A stretch of 64,000 nucleotides of DNA from NCBI RefSeq assembly GCF_000003195.3, contig NC_012873.2, positions 11,865,894 through 11,929,893 on the forward strand, read 5' to 3'. The stretch is from Sorghum bicolor. Lineage: Eukaryota; Streptophyta; Magnoliopsida; Poales; Poaceae. This document shows positions 36,214 through 45,250 of the stretch, one piece after another. The position numbers and the translations under genes are program-made. Under the pieces are notes generated by a model. It saw only the letters and a list, made by a program, of their open reading frames with translations, was not told the DNA's origin and made no database searches. Within the stretch, counting starts at the first letter, position 1; each line of letters begins with the position of its first letter.

Positions 36214-38598
36214 TCGACCTCCATAGTAGCTGACTTTTGCTTTTGTGCTTTACAGGCTCCTCCGACCCTCAACCTCTGACTGGTGCTGAGAGCGCCCCAC
36301 CCCGGCCTGAGTCTGCCCCGTCGTCGCCAAAACAGGCCGAGGCGCCTCAGTCCCAAGGGCAAGAGGGAGCCCCCGAGCCTCCCCGATCAGGGGTCGATGG
36401 GGATCCTATTACCATAAGTGATGGGTCCGGCGGCGACGGGACCTCGAGGGATGCCCGTCCTATGGACGAGGAGGCCTCGACCTCTCTTGTCGCGGGACGG
36501 ACGCCCTGGCCTGCCAGTCTTCGCTCCATCAAGGAGCAGAGGAAGAAGGAGGAGGAGGAGTGGGAGCAAGAGACGCGGCGGCAACTGCAGGAGCAGGAAC
36601 ATCGACCGGAGCCGCAAGAGCTCCAAGAGCAGCAGCAGCATGGGGGCCAGCAGCTGGCTGAGCCGCTTGATCCGCCCCAATCGGAGCTGGAAGCGCCGCA
36701 GGAGTCTGGAAACCAGGAGGAGGACCTACCGGCTTTTGGACCTCCGACCCCGACGTGGCTCCGTCCGGGGGCGCCGGCCGCGATTCCTGCAGAGTCAGGG
36801 CGGGCGGACGGCGTAGTGGCGCTCGCCTGCATGATGCGCACCCCCGCCGACCCTGATTCTGAAATAAGGAGGACGATCTATGGTTTGGATGGGATCGCGC
36901 CGGGGTTCCTCCGGGGGCGTCGACCATGGGAGGAGCGCGTCCCCTCCGAGGAAGATGAGATTGGGACATCGGAAGGCGGTGGTGGGAGCAAGACTGGGAC
37001 GTGGAAGACGGTGGACGACGACGGGCGGTTCCCTTCTCTCGTCGACCTGTTCCTACGCCACGGGGGTTCTCTCGAAACCGTCGAGGAGCTAATCCGAGGC
37101 GTCAAGGCGCGCACCGACTAGGAGATGGAGAACTGGTGTCCCGACCGGATCCGTATCCGGGCCTCCACCGACCCATCCGAGCCCAACATCTTTTTGGACG
37201 ACCGGAAAGAGGCGGAGAAATGGGAGCACATCGAGGAGCTCTGCCTGTGGATGAAGCACGTGGTGGGGCTCCTGTCTGATGTGGTTAACAACGGGCTCAC
37301 GCCGGCTTACTTCGTAAGAGTCTTTTAGCCCTTAATCCTTATAGAGCATTTGGTTTTGTGTGCTAACTGTTCGACTACCGGCTCGCAGGACCTGAAAGAG
37401 ACCTCCCGTATCAAGTCGAGCTTCATTCATGCCACAAGAGGTGGCTGGGAGCAGCTCCCCGTCCTCAAGGACCAACTCCTAGAGTCGCAGGAGAAGCTCC
37501 TCAAGGCTTATAAGGAGCTCGTGGCGCTTGAGGAGGAGAAGGAGAGGGAGGCTGCCCTGGCTAAGGCTCGAGAGGCATCAAGGAAGGTGGTGGAAGAAAC
37601 GACGCTGCTGAGAGAGCGGGCTCTGACGGTCGAGGAGGCTGCGTCCAAAGCCCGGGAGGAGGCCCTGTCCTACAAGAACGTCGTTGCTGACCTGGACAAG
37701 GAGAAGGGCCTCCTCAAGACTGACCTGGACTCCCTCCGAGAATCCTTCCAAAGGATGAAGGAGTACATGAACAGCGAGGTCGCTAGGGGGGCCATGGAGG
37801 AAGCAAAGAAGAAGGCCCTCGAAGACCTCGAGGCGGAGCGGGCTCGATCCCGCAGCCTCTCTAACGACGTCGATCGTCTAAAGAGGGCGCTGCTGAAGAA
37901 GGACGGAGCCAATGCGCAGGCTGGCAAGGCGATCGAGGATCTGCGCATCGCCAATACCGAGCTAGCGCACTCCAACAAGGAGGTTGAGAGGGCCAACACT
38001 AATTTAGTTGGCGGAAACACGGCTCTGGAGGAAAGCATTCGCGGTACGTTTCTATTGTCGGATTTTTATTTTTGAGGTGTGCTCGGTTTTTTCTAAAGTT
38101 TTTGCATTGGCATTCACAGGGCTTTAGGATGAGCTCTTGGCCGCCCAAGTCAAGGCTCGCAGTTCCAAGGCCCAGCTCGAGGTGGAGGTTGCTTTGAACC
38201 GTCGGGTGCGGACGGCGATAAGCGATCTCTCGACCTCTTGGGAGGTCGAGCCCATGGACGAGTCGAAGGAGAAAGCTCGAGGCGACGCGCTGGTCGACCA
38301 GCTGTGCTACTTAGGCGTGACGCTGAGGGATCGGGTGCGGGATGCCCTCCACATCGGGGTAAAGCGGGCAATGGCGGTTGTCTGCTCAGGCTTTTCCTAC
38401 GACATGGAGGTGGTGTCCCACGACTTTGTCACCGACATTTCCAAGACCGACACGGAGAACGAAAAAAGGCTCCACGCCTTGATCGACGACGCGGAGGTTC
38501 CTGGAGAGAGGTTGGCTAAGCTGTTCGAGCCTGAGGTGCTTCCCCCTGAGACTAGCTCAGGCGCGGGCGAGGGTGGTGAGGACCGTGATGTGGACTAA

Positions 38599-39131
38599 GG
38601 CCTGCGAGCCTGCTCTGGGTGCTTGGGCCCTCTGTATAGTACTATGTTAACTTGTATTTAAGTAATATCTTTTAAGTGGTTGTTAAATGTTTATCTGTCT
38701 TTCCTCTCGAGGCTCCTTTATTTCCCTTTGCGCCTATGTTTGTTTTTCTCGCTTGGTCTTTTGTTTAAGGCGGTCTCGATTGCCTCAAGGGTGAGGAGGC
38801 GAGTAGAGTTTCCGTAGCCCGGGGGCGTAGGAGTTCTCTGGCTTGTCATTTCTCGGCCCTTAAGGGGCTCGAGGTACCTTTACTACTCAACCGTACGAGA
38901 TTACCGATAGGAACGAAAGGATTACTTGATTTTTTCGACACTTGTGGGGGGGTCGCCCCCCTTGCTAGCCCCCGAGGGGGTATCGACTATGATGGGTCAT
39001 AGTCGATACTCCCTTCTAACGTTGAGACTTGTGAAAAGGTAAGTCGCTCGAGGGAAAGACTTTATTTATTCATGCATTCATTTACAAGGCCTTGGTACAG
39101 AATGTACGCAGGAACATAAAGCTTTGAAATT
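38599..39131. other. Spacer between antisense gene and integrase
   Basis: The two convergent coding regions end on either side of this 530-bp gap. It contains another CTAGCCCCCGAGG-like block near 38964, resembling the element's polypurine tract in reverse. No gene is seen. Confidence 0.45.
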
Positions 39132-40052
39132 CTAGGGGTAGAATCGACGTAGCTGTTCGATGTTCCATGCGTTGGTGAAGATCGCCCCCTTTTCGTCCGT
39201 GAGCTTGTATGTCCCTGGCTTCAAGACCTCAGCCACCCCGTATGGGCCCTCCCAAGGTGGAGTCAGCTTGTGGCGTCCTTGATTGCTTTGCCGCCGTCGT
39301 AGGACGAGGTCGCCCACGTTTAAGTCCCTCTTGCGCACGTGTTTGTCGTGGTAGCGTCGAAGTTTCTGCTGGTATCTGGCAGAGTTGAGGAGGGCCATGT
39401 CTCGAGCCTCTTCGAGTTGGTCGACCGCGTTTTCTTGAGTCTCCTTATTTGATTGCTCGTTGTATGCTTTGAGCCGAGGGGATCCATACTCGAGGTCCGT
39501 TGGGAGCACAGCCTTTGAGCCATAGGCCATGAAGAATGGGTGTATTTTGTGGCCCTGCTTGGTGTTGTCCTTAGGCTCCATAGGACCGAGGAAAGTTCGT
39601 CGACCCATTTCTTGCCGAATTTCTTCAAGCGATTGTAGATCCTTAGTTTGAGCCCTTGCAAAATCATGCCATTGGCACGCTCGACCTGGCCGTTAGTTCG
39701 AGGGTGGGCCACTGCAGACTAGTTCACACGGATGTGATGCTGATCGCAGAAGTCCAAGAACCTCTGGCTGGTAAACTGAGTGTCGTTGTCGGTGATGATG
39801 ACGTTGGGAATCCCAAACCGGTGGATGATGTCGGTGAAGAAAAGGAGGGCTTGCTCGGAGCGGATGTTGGTGATGGGTCGAGCCTCGATCCATTTGGAGA
39901 ATTTGTCGATGGCCACCAATAAGTGGGTGTACCCCCCCTTTTGCCTTTTGTAGAGGCCCTACTAAGTCGAGCCCCCATACCGCAAACGGCCATGTGATAG
40001 GGATCATCTGGAGAGCGTGGGCAGGCAGGTGCATCTGTTTTGCATAGAATTA
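39132..40052 (-). pseudogene. Integrase, broken (Tat/Retand-like)
   Basis: Continuing from the zinc-binding region encoded just upstream, the segments are: a stop (TAA) at 40050-40052 after SCHRC; the first catalytic aspartate in VWGLDLVGPL (40034 frame); a frameshift around 39930-39945; the second aspartate in VIITDNDTQF; a TAG at 39719-39721; the glutamate segment HPRTNGQVERANGMI (39712 frame); a further frameshift near 39600; and a C-terminal domain through NLRVGDLVLRR-like and PPWEGPYGVAEVL sequence ending at 39132. All catalytic acidic residues can be seen but lie in different frames. It is an old integrase coding region that cannot be translated whole. Confidence 0.88.
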
Positions 40053-40991
40053 GCACCTGTGGCATGAGCGCACGAGTTCGACGGCATCAGCTACGACCGT
40101 TGGCCAGTAGAAACCTTGTCGGAAGGCATTCCCTACGAGGGTCCGTGGAGCAGCATGGTGCCCACAAGCCCCCGAGTGTAGATCCTCCAGAAGTTTCCGG
40201 CCTTCCTCTATGGTGATGCAACGCTGCAAGACCCCCATTGGGCTTCGTCGATATAGCTCTTTGTCCTCGCCATAGATCACATACGACTTGGCCCGTCGAG
40301 CAATACGGCGGGCCTCGGATCGATCTTCTGGCAACTCGCAGCGGATCAGGCAGTCGAGGTACGGCGTGCGCCAATCGAACGGTCGACCGGGCCGTACTTC
40401 CATTACCTCAGCCGCCATTAGTAGCGCCTCGACGGTGTCGGTTTGCTGGGCAGGAGCGGCTTCGACACCAGCTCCCGAGCCCAAGTCAACGGATGGCTCA
40501 TGTAGATCTCTTGAGAACGCGTCGTCGAGGTCTTCCCGCTGGAATGGGTGGGTTTCCTTCTTCTTTTTGTTCTTCTTGGGCCCTCGGCTATGGCCCTCAT
40601 CACCATCGGCGGGCTGCTTGCCCTTTCTTCCTTCACAACTGAAGAAGGCGCCTACCGCTTCTTCCCCTACAACGTAGTTTGCCACTACGTCCATCAGCTC
40701 GTCGACGGTCTGAGGGCGATTCCGGCCCAATTCCCGTACCAAATCTCGACTGGTGGTACCAGAGACAAAGGCCAGGATGATGTCATGGTCGGGGATATGT
40801 GGCAGCTCGGTGCATTGCTTTGAGAAGCGTCGAGCGTACTCTCGAAGAGTTTCTCCTGACTTTTGCTTGCACTTGCTAAGGTCCCACGAGTTTCTAGGTC
40901 GTATGTAGGTCCCTTTGAAATTACCCTCGAATACTCTAACCAAATCGACCCAGTCGTGGATCTGATCGGTTGGAAGTTCCTCCAGCCACAC
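40050..40991 (-). pseudogene. Gag C-terminal part fused directly to integrase N-terminus
   Basis: A single open frame of 313 codons. Residues 1-100 are the C-terminal half of a Tat-type gag domain (WVDLVRVFEGNFKGTY, GETLREYARRFSKQC, IILAFVSGT). A Lys-rich region follows in place of an intact zinc knuckle. From about residue 195 the frame enters the RNase H/integrase linker (RPFDWRTPYLDCLI) and the HHCC zinc-binding region (DLHSGACGHHAAPRTLVGNA, ending SCHRC). No DTG/DSG protease site, no RT YVDD-type motif and no RNase H motif lies between them, so about 2.5-3 kb typical of pol is missing without loss of frame. The function of such a fusion is unknown. Downstream integrase is broken, so I class it as a pseudogene. 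Confidence 0.82.
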
Positions 40992-41008
40992 CCTAAACCC
41001 TAAGCCAC
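40984..41008. repeat. Short insertion with plant telomere motif in gag
   Basis: CCCTAAACCCTAA (40991-41003) sits between two copies of AGCCAC (40984-40989, 41003-41008). The extra 19 bases separate and shift two halves of the gag frame (ending in TARRWL and resuming WLEELP). Confidence 0.7.
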
Positions 41009-42702
41009 CTGCGGGCGGTGTTGGAGAGGAAGAGTGGCAACTGTCTGATGATGGCCCGATCGTCTCCTCGAGCGCCTCCTAGCTGACAGGCCAGCCTGAA
41101 GTCCGCCAACCACAGCTCTGGTTTGGTTTTGCCGTTGTACTTCACGATGCTGGTTGGGGGTCGAAACGGACAGGGCAGCGGCGTGCTGCGGATCGCCCTG
41201 CTAAACACCCATGGGCCTGGCGGCTCTGGAACCATCTGGTCCTCATCGCTGTCGTACCTCCCGCCACGATGGGCGCTGTAACCGAGCTCCTCCGCGTCCC
41301 CGTACCGACAACGACGGTTTTCTTCAATGTCGCGTCGTGCGTCGTGCCGACGTTGGTTGTCAGCGGGGAGGACGAGCGTGGTCTTCTTCCCTTGAGGGGG
41401 CGGCTGCTGATGGACCGACACCTCCTTTACGTTTTGGGCCGGCTCGTCGCGCTTTTCGGTGGCTGCTCCTCGTCGTCGAGAAGCCGAACTTTCGGCCTGC
41501 TGAACTGCCGCCACCTGGAGCAGAGTCTATACCTCATCTCAGATGCGTCGTGCTTGGGAGTTCGAGGGCTCCAGCATGTTTCGCAGCAGCATTGTTGTCG
41601 GCACAACGTTCTGGCCTGCTCGAGGGAAACGGTTGACGGGCTGCTCTGTCTCTGCGTCTCCGACGATCTGCCGGTGTACCTCTCGAGCTCGTCTGCGGAC
41701 ATTTCCGCCAGGCGGGTAAGGCAGGTCCTGCTCGAGGATCTACTCAAGCAAGACAAGGCGCTCACAATCCTCGTCAAGCTTTGCCTTGAGCTCTCGTAGT
41801 TGCGCAATTTGCGCGGCTCTGTCTTTTTGTGGTGGAGGGTCGACTTGACCGTCATTCTCAGGCGTCTTGGGGTCTTCCCTCGCTGCAGGGGCTCGCCCGC
41901 CTGCAACGGCGTCTTGTGTCTCGTCGGTGGTTTCCACCGCACCGTCGATATGGAAGCACTCCCTAGTAGGGTCGTGGCTATCGGATTCCGAGCCGGAGTC
42001 CGGCTCGGCGGCGTAGAAGCATCCGCGTCCCTCCTCCAGCAGCCGCTGCCTGAGTGAGGTGATCGTATACCGCCCAGGCCCTAGGCGACGGAGGCCTCGT
42101 ACCTGGGAGAAATCCGGCAGCTCGGACGTCGGCCGTTGTGTTTCAGTGTCACGTGGGAGGACCATTGGTCTCTCTACGTACGTCTGGGTGTTCGGGCATA
42201 TCGCCCTGGCGAGCGATGCCGCGGCATTGTCCAGACCGAGCGGCAGCGCCCTTCTTGACGTGAACAGTCCGTGCGGAAGTAACCTGGCGGTGGGGGAGAA
42301 CGCGCGGGGCGCGTCCCCTCCTGTCGTCGTGCGGCGCTGAGCCGTCATGCCCGCGGTTCCGGCGCGCGGTGCTGTCGGCTCCTGGGCCACCTCCTGCCTT
42401 GCACAAACTGCTGGTCGTGATGAGGCAGAGGGGCGGCGGTGGTGCTGTCCACGCCTCTTCTTGGGCGGGGAGGCGTGATGGCGAGGACGTCTCGGGGCCC
42501 TCAACCGTGCTGGCGCAACGCGGGCTCCTCCTGGTCCTTTGATCGAGAGCAAGATCATGTCATAGCCAGAGCCAGTAGACATGAACTCGAGACTCCCAAA
42601 CCAAATCACCGTGGAGCGCGGAATCGGCGAGGCGAGAGTGGCCATCTGGAAAGGATTGGGAAATCGATGAAAAACACGCAGGACCCCTACCTGGCGCGCC
42701 AA
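40993..42702 (-). pseudogene. Gag N-terminal part, Tat/Retand-like
   Basis: The frame opens inside the primer-binding site. More likely starts are the internal methionines of MATLASPIPRST or MSTGSGYDM. Residues about 55-240 are basic and low-complexity. From about 270 there is a predicted coiled coil (IAQLRELKAKLDEDCERL), and a stop lies at 41740. The same frame contains further stops near 41550 and 41530, then opens from 41514 to 40993, encoding a basic linker and the gag core start (RPPTSIVKYNGKTKPELWLADFRLA, QLPLFLSNTARRWL). Gag builds the particle. The copy is dead. Confidence 0.8.
42684..42701 (-). other. Primer-binding site, Tat/Retand-like
   Basis: The minus strand reads TGGCGCGCCAGGTAGGGG immediately inside the 5' LTR. 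This form is typical of Tat-lineage gypsy elements. I do not assign the tRNA. Confidence 0.75.
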
Positions 42703-42703
42703 C

Positions 42704-43745
42704 TGTCGGTGTTTTCCCCATGGGGGGTCACACTAACGAGTGAATTTGTATGCGTGCTTCCCTTTCCGAGATGGTGATGCAAAAAGACACAAGGATTTAT
42801 CCTGGTTCGGGCAAGAGAAGGCCCTACGTCCAGCGGGGGGGAGAGTTTGTATTATTTTGCACCTAAGTGCTTGTACAGGGGTGAATACAAGCGTGGTATG
42901 GAGTGTGGAGGTTCTACCGCGTATGGGTGTAGTGTTGTCTCTCTCTTAGTTCGCTCCTAGGCTTCCCCTTTTATAGTTCCAAGGAGAAGACCGGGGTACA
43001 AGTGTAGGTATCAGAGTAGGGGTCGATAGGGGTATGTCGCGCTGACCTACTCGAGGCCTCCGTACCGGCATGGTCTCGAGCCGTCCCGTCTTGATAGCTT
43101 GATGATGATTACGTGTGCCCCTGTATCCTGCTCTGCGCGCCGTCTTGGGCTGGTTCACCGGTCGCACGCCTCTACGGTATAGTGGCTGATCCGGCGGAGT
43201 GGTTGCGATGTTGTTAGTCGACGCCCAACCCTTCCCATAGAAGGGATCGCGTCTGGTCGAGGGTCAGACGCCGTGTAGCGCCTTGTTGTCCAAAGCGTTG
43301 ACCTTGGATGTCTCGAGGGGGTCCTGATTAGACGTTCCATCCCCGCTTCCCGCGTCCTGACAGGCTCTGGGCTGTTTGGTGGGGAAGGCTGTAAAAAGAA
43401 TGATGGGACGGGTCCCTGTTCCCTATCACGCTTCCCGTGTCTGGCGTGTTAGGTGAGAACGCGACAGGCGCATTAAATGCCCTGGTTCCCGTGCGCGTGT
43501 CAGGCGGCGGGCGGCGTCCTTGCGCTCGACGCCTCCTGGTTCGCTCGAGCCTGTTTCCATATTCGTCGGTAGCTGGCGCTCGAGCCCTCATCGATTCGCT
43601 CGACGCCTCTTCCGTCTTCGAGGTTGAGGTCGTCGATGATTGTGCATGTGACTGATCAGAGCGTCGAGTTGAGGGCCTCGACCTACGTACGGACAATTCT
43701 CGTTATGTGCATCAGTTAGGATACCCCTTACTGATACCCTCGACA
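42704..43745 (-). repeat. 5' LTR of the Tat/Retand-like element
   Basis: 1042 bp. TATAAAA on the minus strand at 42969-42975 is a likely promoter. The ends match 24093-25116, and the target duplication ACGTG follows at 43746-43750. Confidence 0.93.
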
Positions 43746-43750
43746 ACGTG

Positions 43751-44718
43751 GGTGGAGACCGGATGGCGTTGGAGCGAAGATACTCCTCGCCGGAGAGAAA
43801 AAAGAGAGGTCAGGCAATCGATTAAACGGGATGGATTCGAAAAAAAGGATCACGTGCCGGTGTAGAGGAGATTGAGACGAATCTCACGGTGGAACCTGAA
43901 TTGGCCGCAGATGAGAAACGTGGGCGAAAAAGATCGTCGAACCTTCGGCGTCCGATCTGTGTTGATAGGAGCGGTGGCTCGTGAAACGGGCTGTACTTTT
44001 GGAATCAGCGCATCAAGGGCTACGCCGGCATATATATAGTGTTAGGATTTGACGTCATGAAAAAAAATTAGATATTTTATTATTTTTGGAATTAATGAAT
44101 TTTGTGAATAAAAATAATTCCAGAAAATCCAGAATTGATATTTAAGCTGCCAAAAATACTTCGAATACTCCAAAAATTTGAGGAAAATTTATAGAGACAC
44201 TTTAGAAGATGAGGAAGCCAAATAAAGTGTTTAGACCTCATGATAAGATAATTTGGAGCAATTAAAAATTAGATTATGCTCATGGATAAGTAGGAACATG
44301 TTCCAAAAAATGTTGAAATATTTCTCGGTAAGTTTTTAGAGATTGAGTGAGGGATGAGGAAATGAAATGAGTGATTTAGGTGGTAAAGAAAAGTTTTTTT
44401 GAGAACCTCCAACTGAAAGCCTAAGCTCACAAACAAAGAATTTGATTGTACAAAAAGATAAAGACGTGCTGCAGAAGGAAGACCGACCTACTAAACGCAT
44501 TTTAAACATTTTGCTCACTCTCAACACATAAAGAAGCAACAAGCAAACATTACATCAAATCAAATGCACCAGCATGTATGCGCAACAATGTTGCTAAACC
44601 TTATGATAAATTTCAATTTAGTAAAAATATTATTTTTCCTATATTTTTATGATCACAAAAATATAAAACTCCTTAAATTTACATCTACTTCGAAAGGAGA
44701 AAATTTTAGAGTGTTACA
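43751..44718 (-). mobile_element. Tekay-like LTR, right part
   Basis: Continuation of the LTR begun at 21690, ending GAGTGTTACA at 44718. The last 170 bp resemble 21340-21515. The GC-rich first part corresponds to the GC-rich block of the complete Tekay-like LTRs. No gene is present. Confidence 0.75.
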
Positions 44719-45250
44719 ATTCTGACTATTATTCGTAATTGACCAAAGTCCATCTTGACTGCTAACTTTTTGGCTTCAACTCAAAGAGATATGGAAACTC
44801 GATCTGCATTTGCTTTCTCAGGTAGGACTTGACCACCTTGATACTCAATTATTTTCCCTAACGGTGCTTTTAAGAGCATTGTGCACTGGGTACTATGAAT
44901 CACTCTTTTGTGCACACACAACTATCCATTACCAAGAACCATAGGAATATTAAGTGACTAACACAATGAGGGTTACGGTGAAGTTTTCCTTGTTTATGAT
45001 AAGACTGGCATTTGGGCATATCCGATCTGCCTATACTTCTCCCACTATGCTATGAACTAACAACGGCCTTCTCAATGGACACTTCACAATCTTGTCCGTC
45101 TCTACCATGTTGGCGTGAAAGAATGTGAAGCACTAGGGTCAAATAGAACAAAAACTTGTACTGAGCTTACTTGAATATAACCACCCACCACTTTGGTAGC
45201 TCCATGAATGTTATTCATATTCACATTGCTTAGTCTTCCATTGACATAGT
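44719..45250 (-). pseudogene. Gypsy interior scrap with decayed protease
   Basis: The scrap starts ATTCTGAC, as expected next to a Tekay-like 3' LTR, and soon reaches protease-region sequence. On the minus strand near 45112-45160 it encodes VLFDPSASHSF, an altered retropepsin loop equivalent to LFDSGASHSF at about 13690. Most of integrase and RT is therefore deleted. No long frame remains. Confidence 0.6.

Larger units (their letters stand above)
26053..38598 (+). pseudogene. Spliced antisense gene of the Tat/Retand-like element ('putative gypsy type transposon' protein)
   Basis: Six exons with GT-AG borders can be read: 26053-26986, 27063-27721, 27813-27889, 36256-37313, 37389-38043 and 38120-38598. 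Exon 1 holds a conserved domain (PPKGYVVSFAKFHRHGLG, PPSRFMRAL, HWELWLHLYRGKLFN) that fits the plant 'putative gypsy type transposon' family (Transposase_28-like). Exon 2 is a Lys-rich then acidic and Pro-rich linker. Exon 5 is a long coiled coil. Exon 6 ends with a conserved C-terminal domain (CYLGVTLRDRVRDAL, GFSYDMEVVSHDFVTD). The copy is dead: a frameshift at the T run 26377-26382, and in-frame stops at 27838-27840, 37119-37121 and 38125-38127. Intron 3 contains the Athila-like element. Function is unknown. Such genes run antisense to gag-pol in the Tat lineage. Confidence 0.8.
24093..43745 (-). mobile_element. Tat/Retand-like gypsy element with antisense gene, complete ends
   Basis: LTRs at 24093-25116 and 42704-43745 start TGTCGGTGTTTTCCCC and end TGATACCCTCGACA. 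The duplication ACGTG lies at 24088-24092 and 43746-43750. Gag and integrase are on the minus strand next to the right (5') LTR, and a spliced antisense gene occupies the 3' third on the plus strand, a layout known in the Tat lineage (for example Grande and Retand relatives). Without the 8.3-kb nested Athila-like insertion it is about 11.4 kb. Protease, RT and RNase H are absent, so it would depend on a relative to move. By eye the LTRs differ at about 35-40 sites, roughly 3-4%. Confidence 0.92.
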
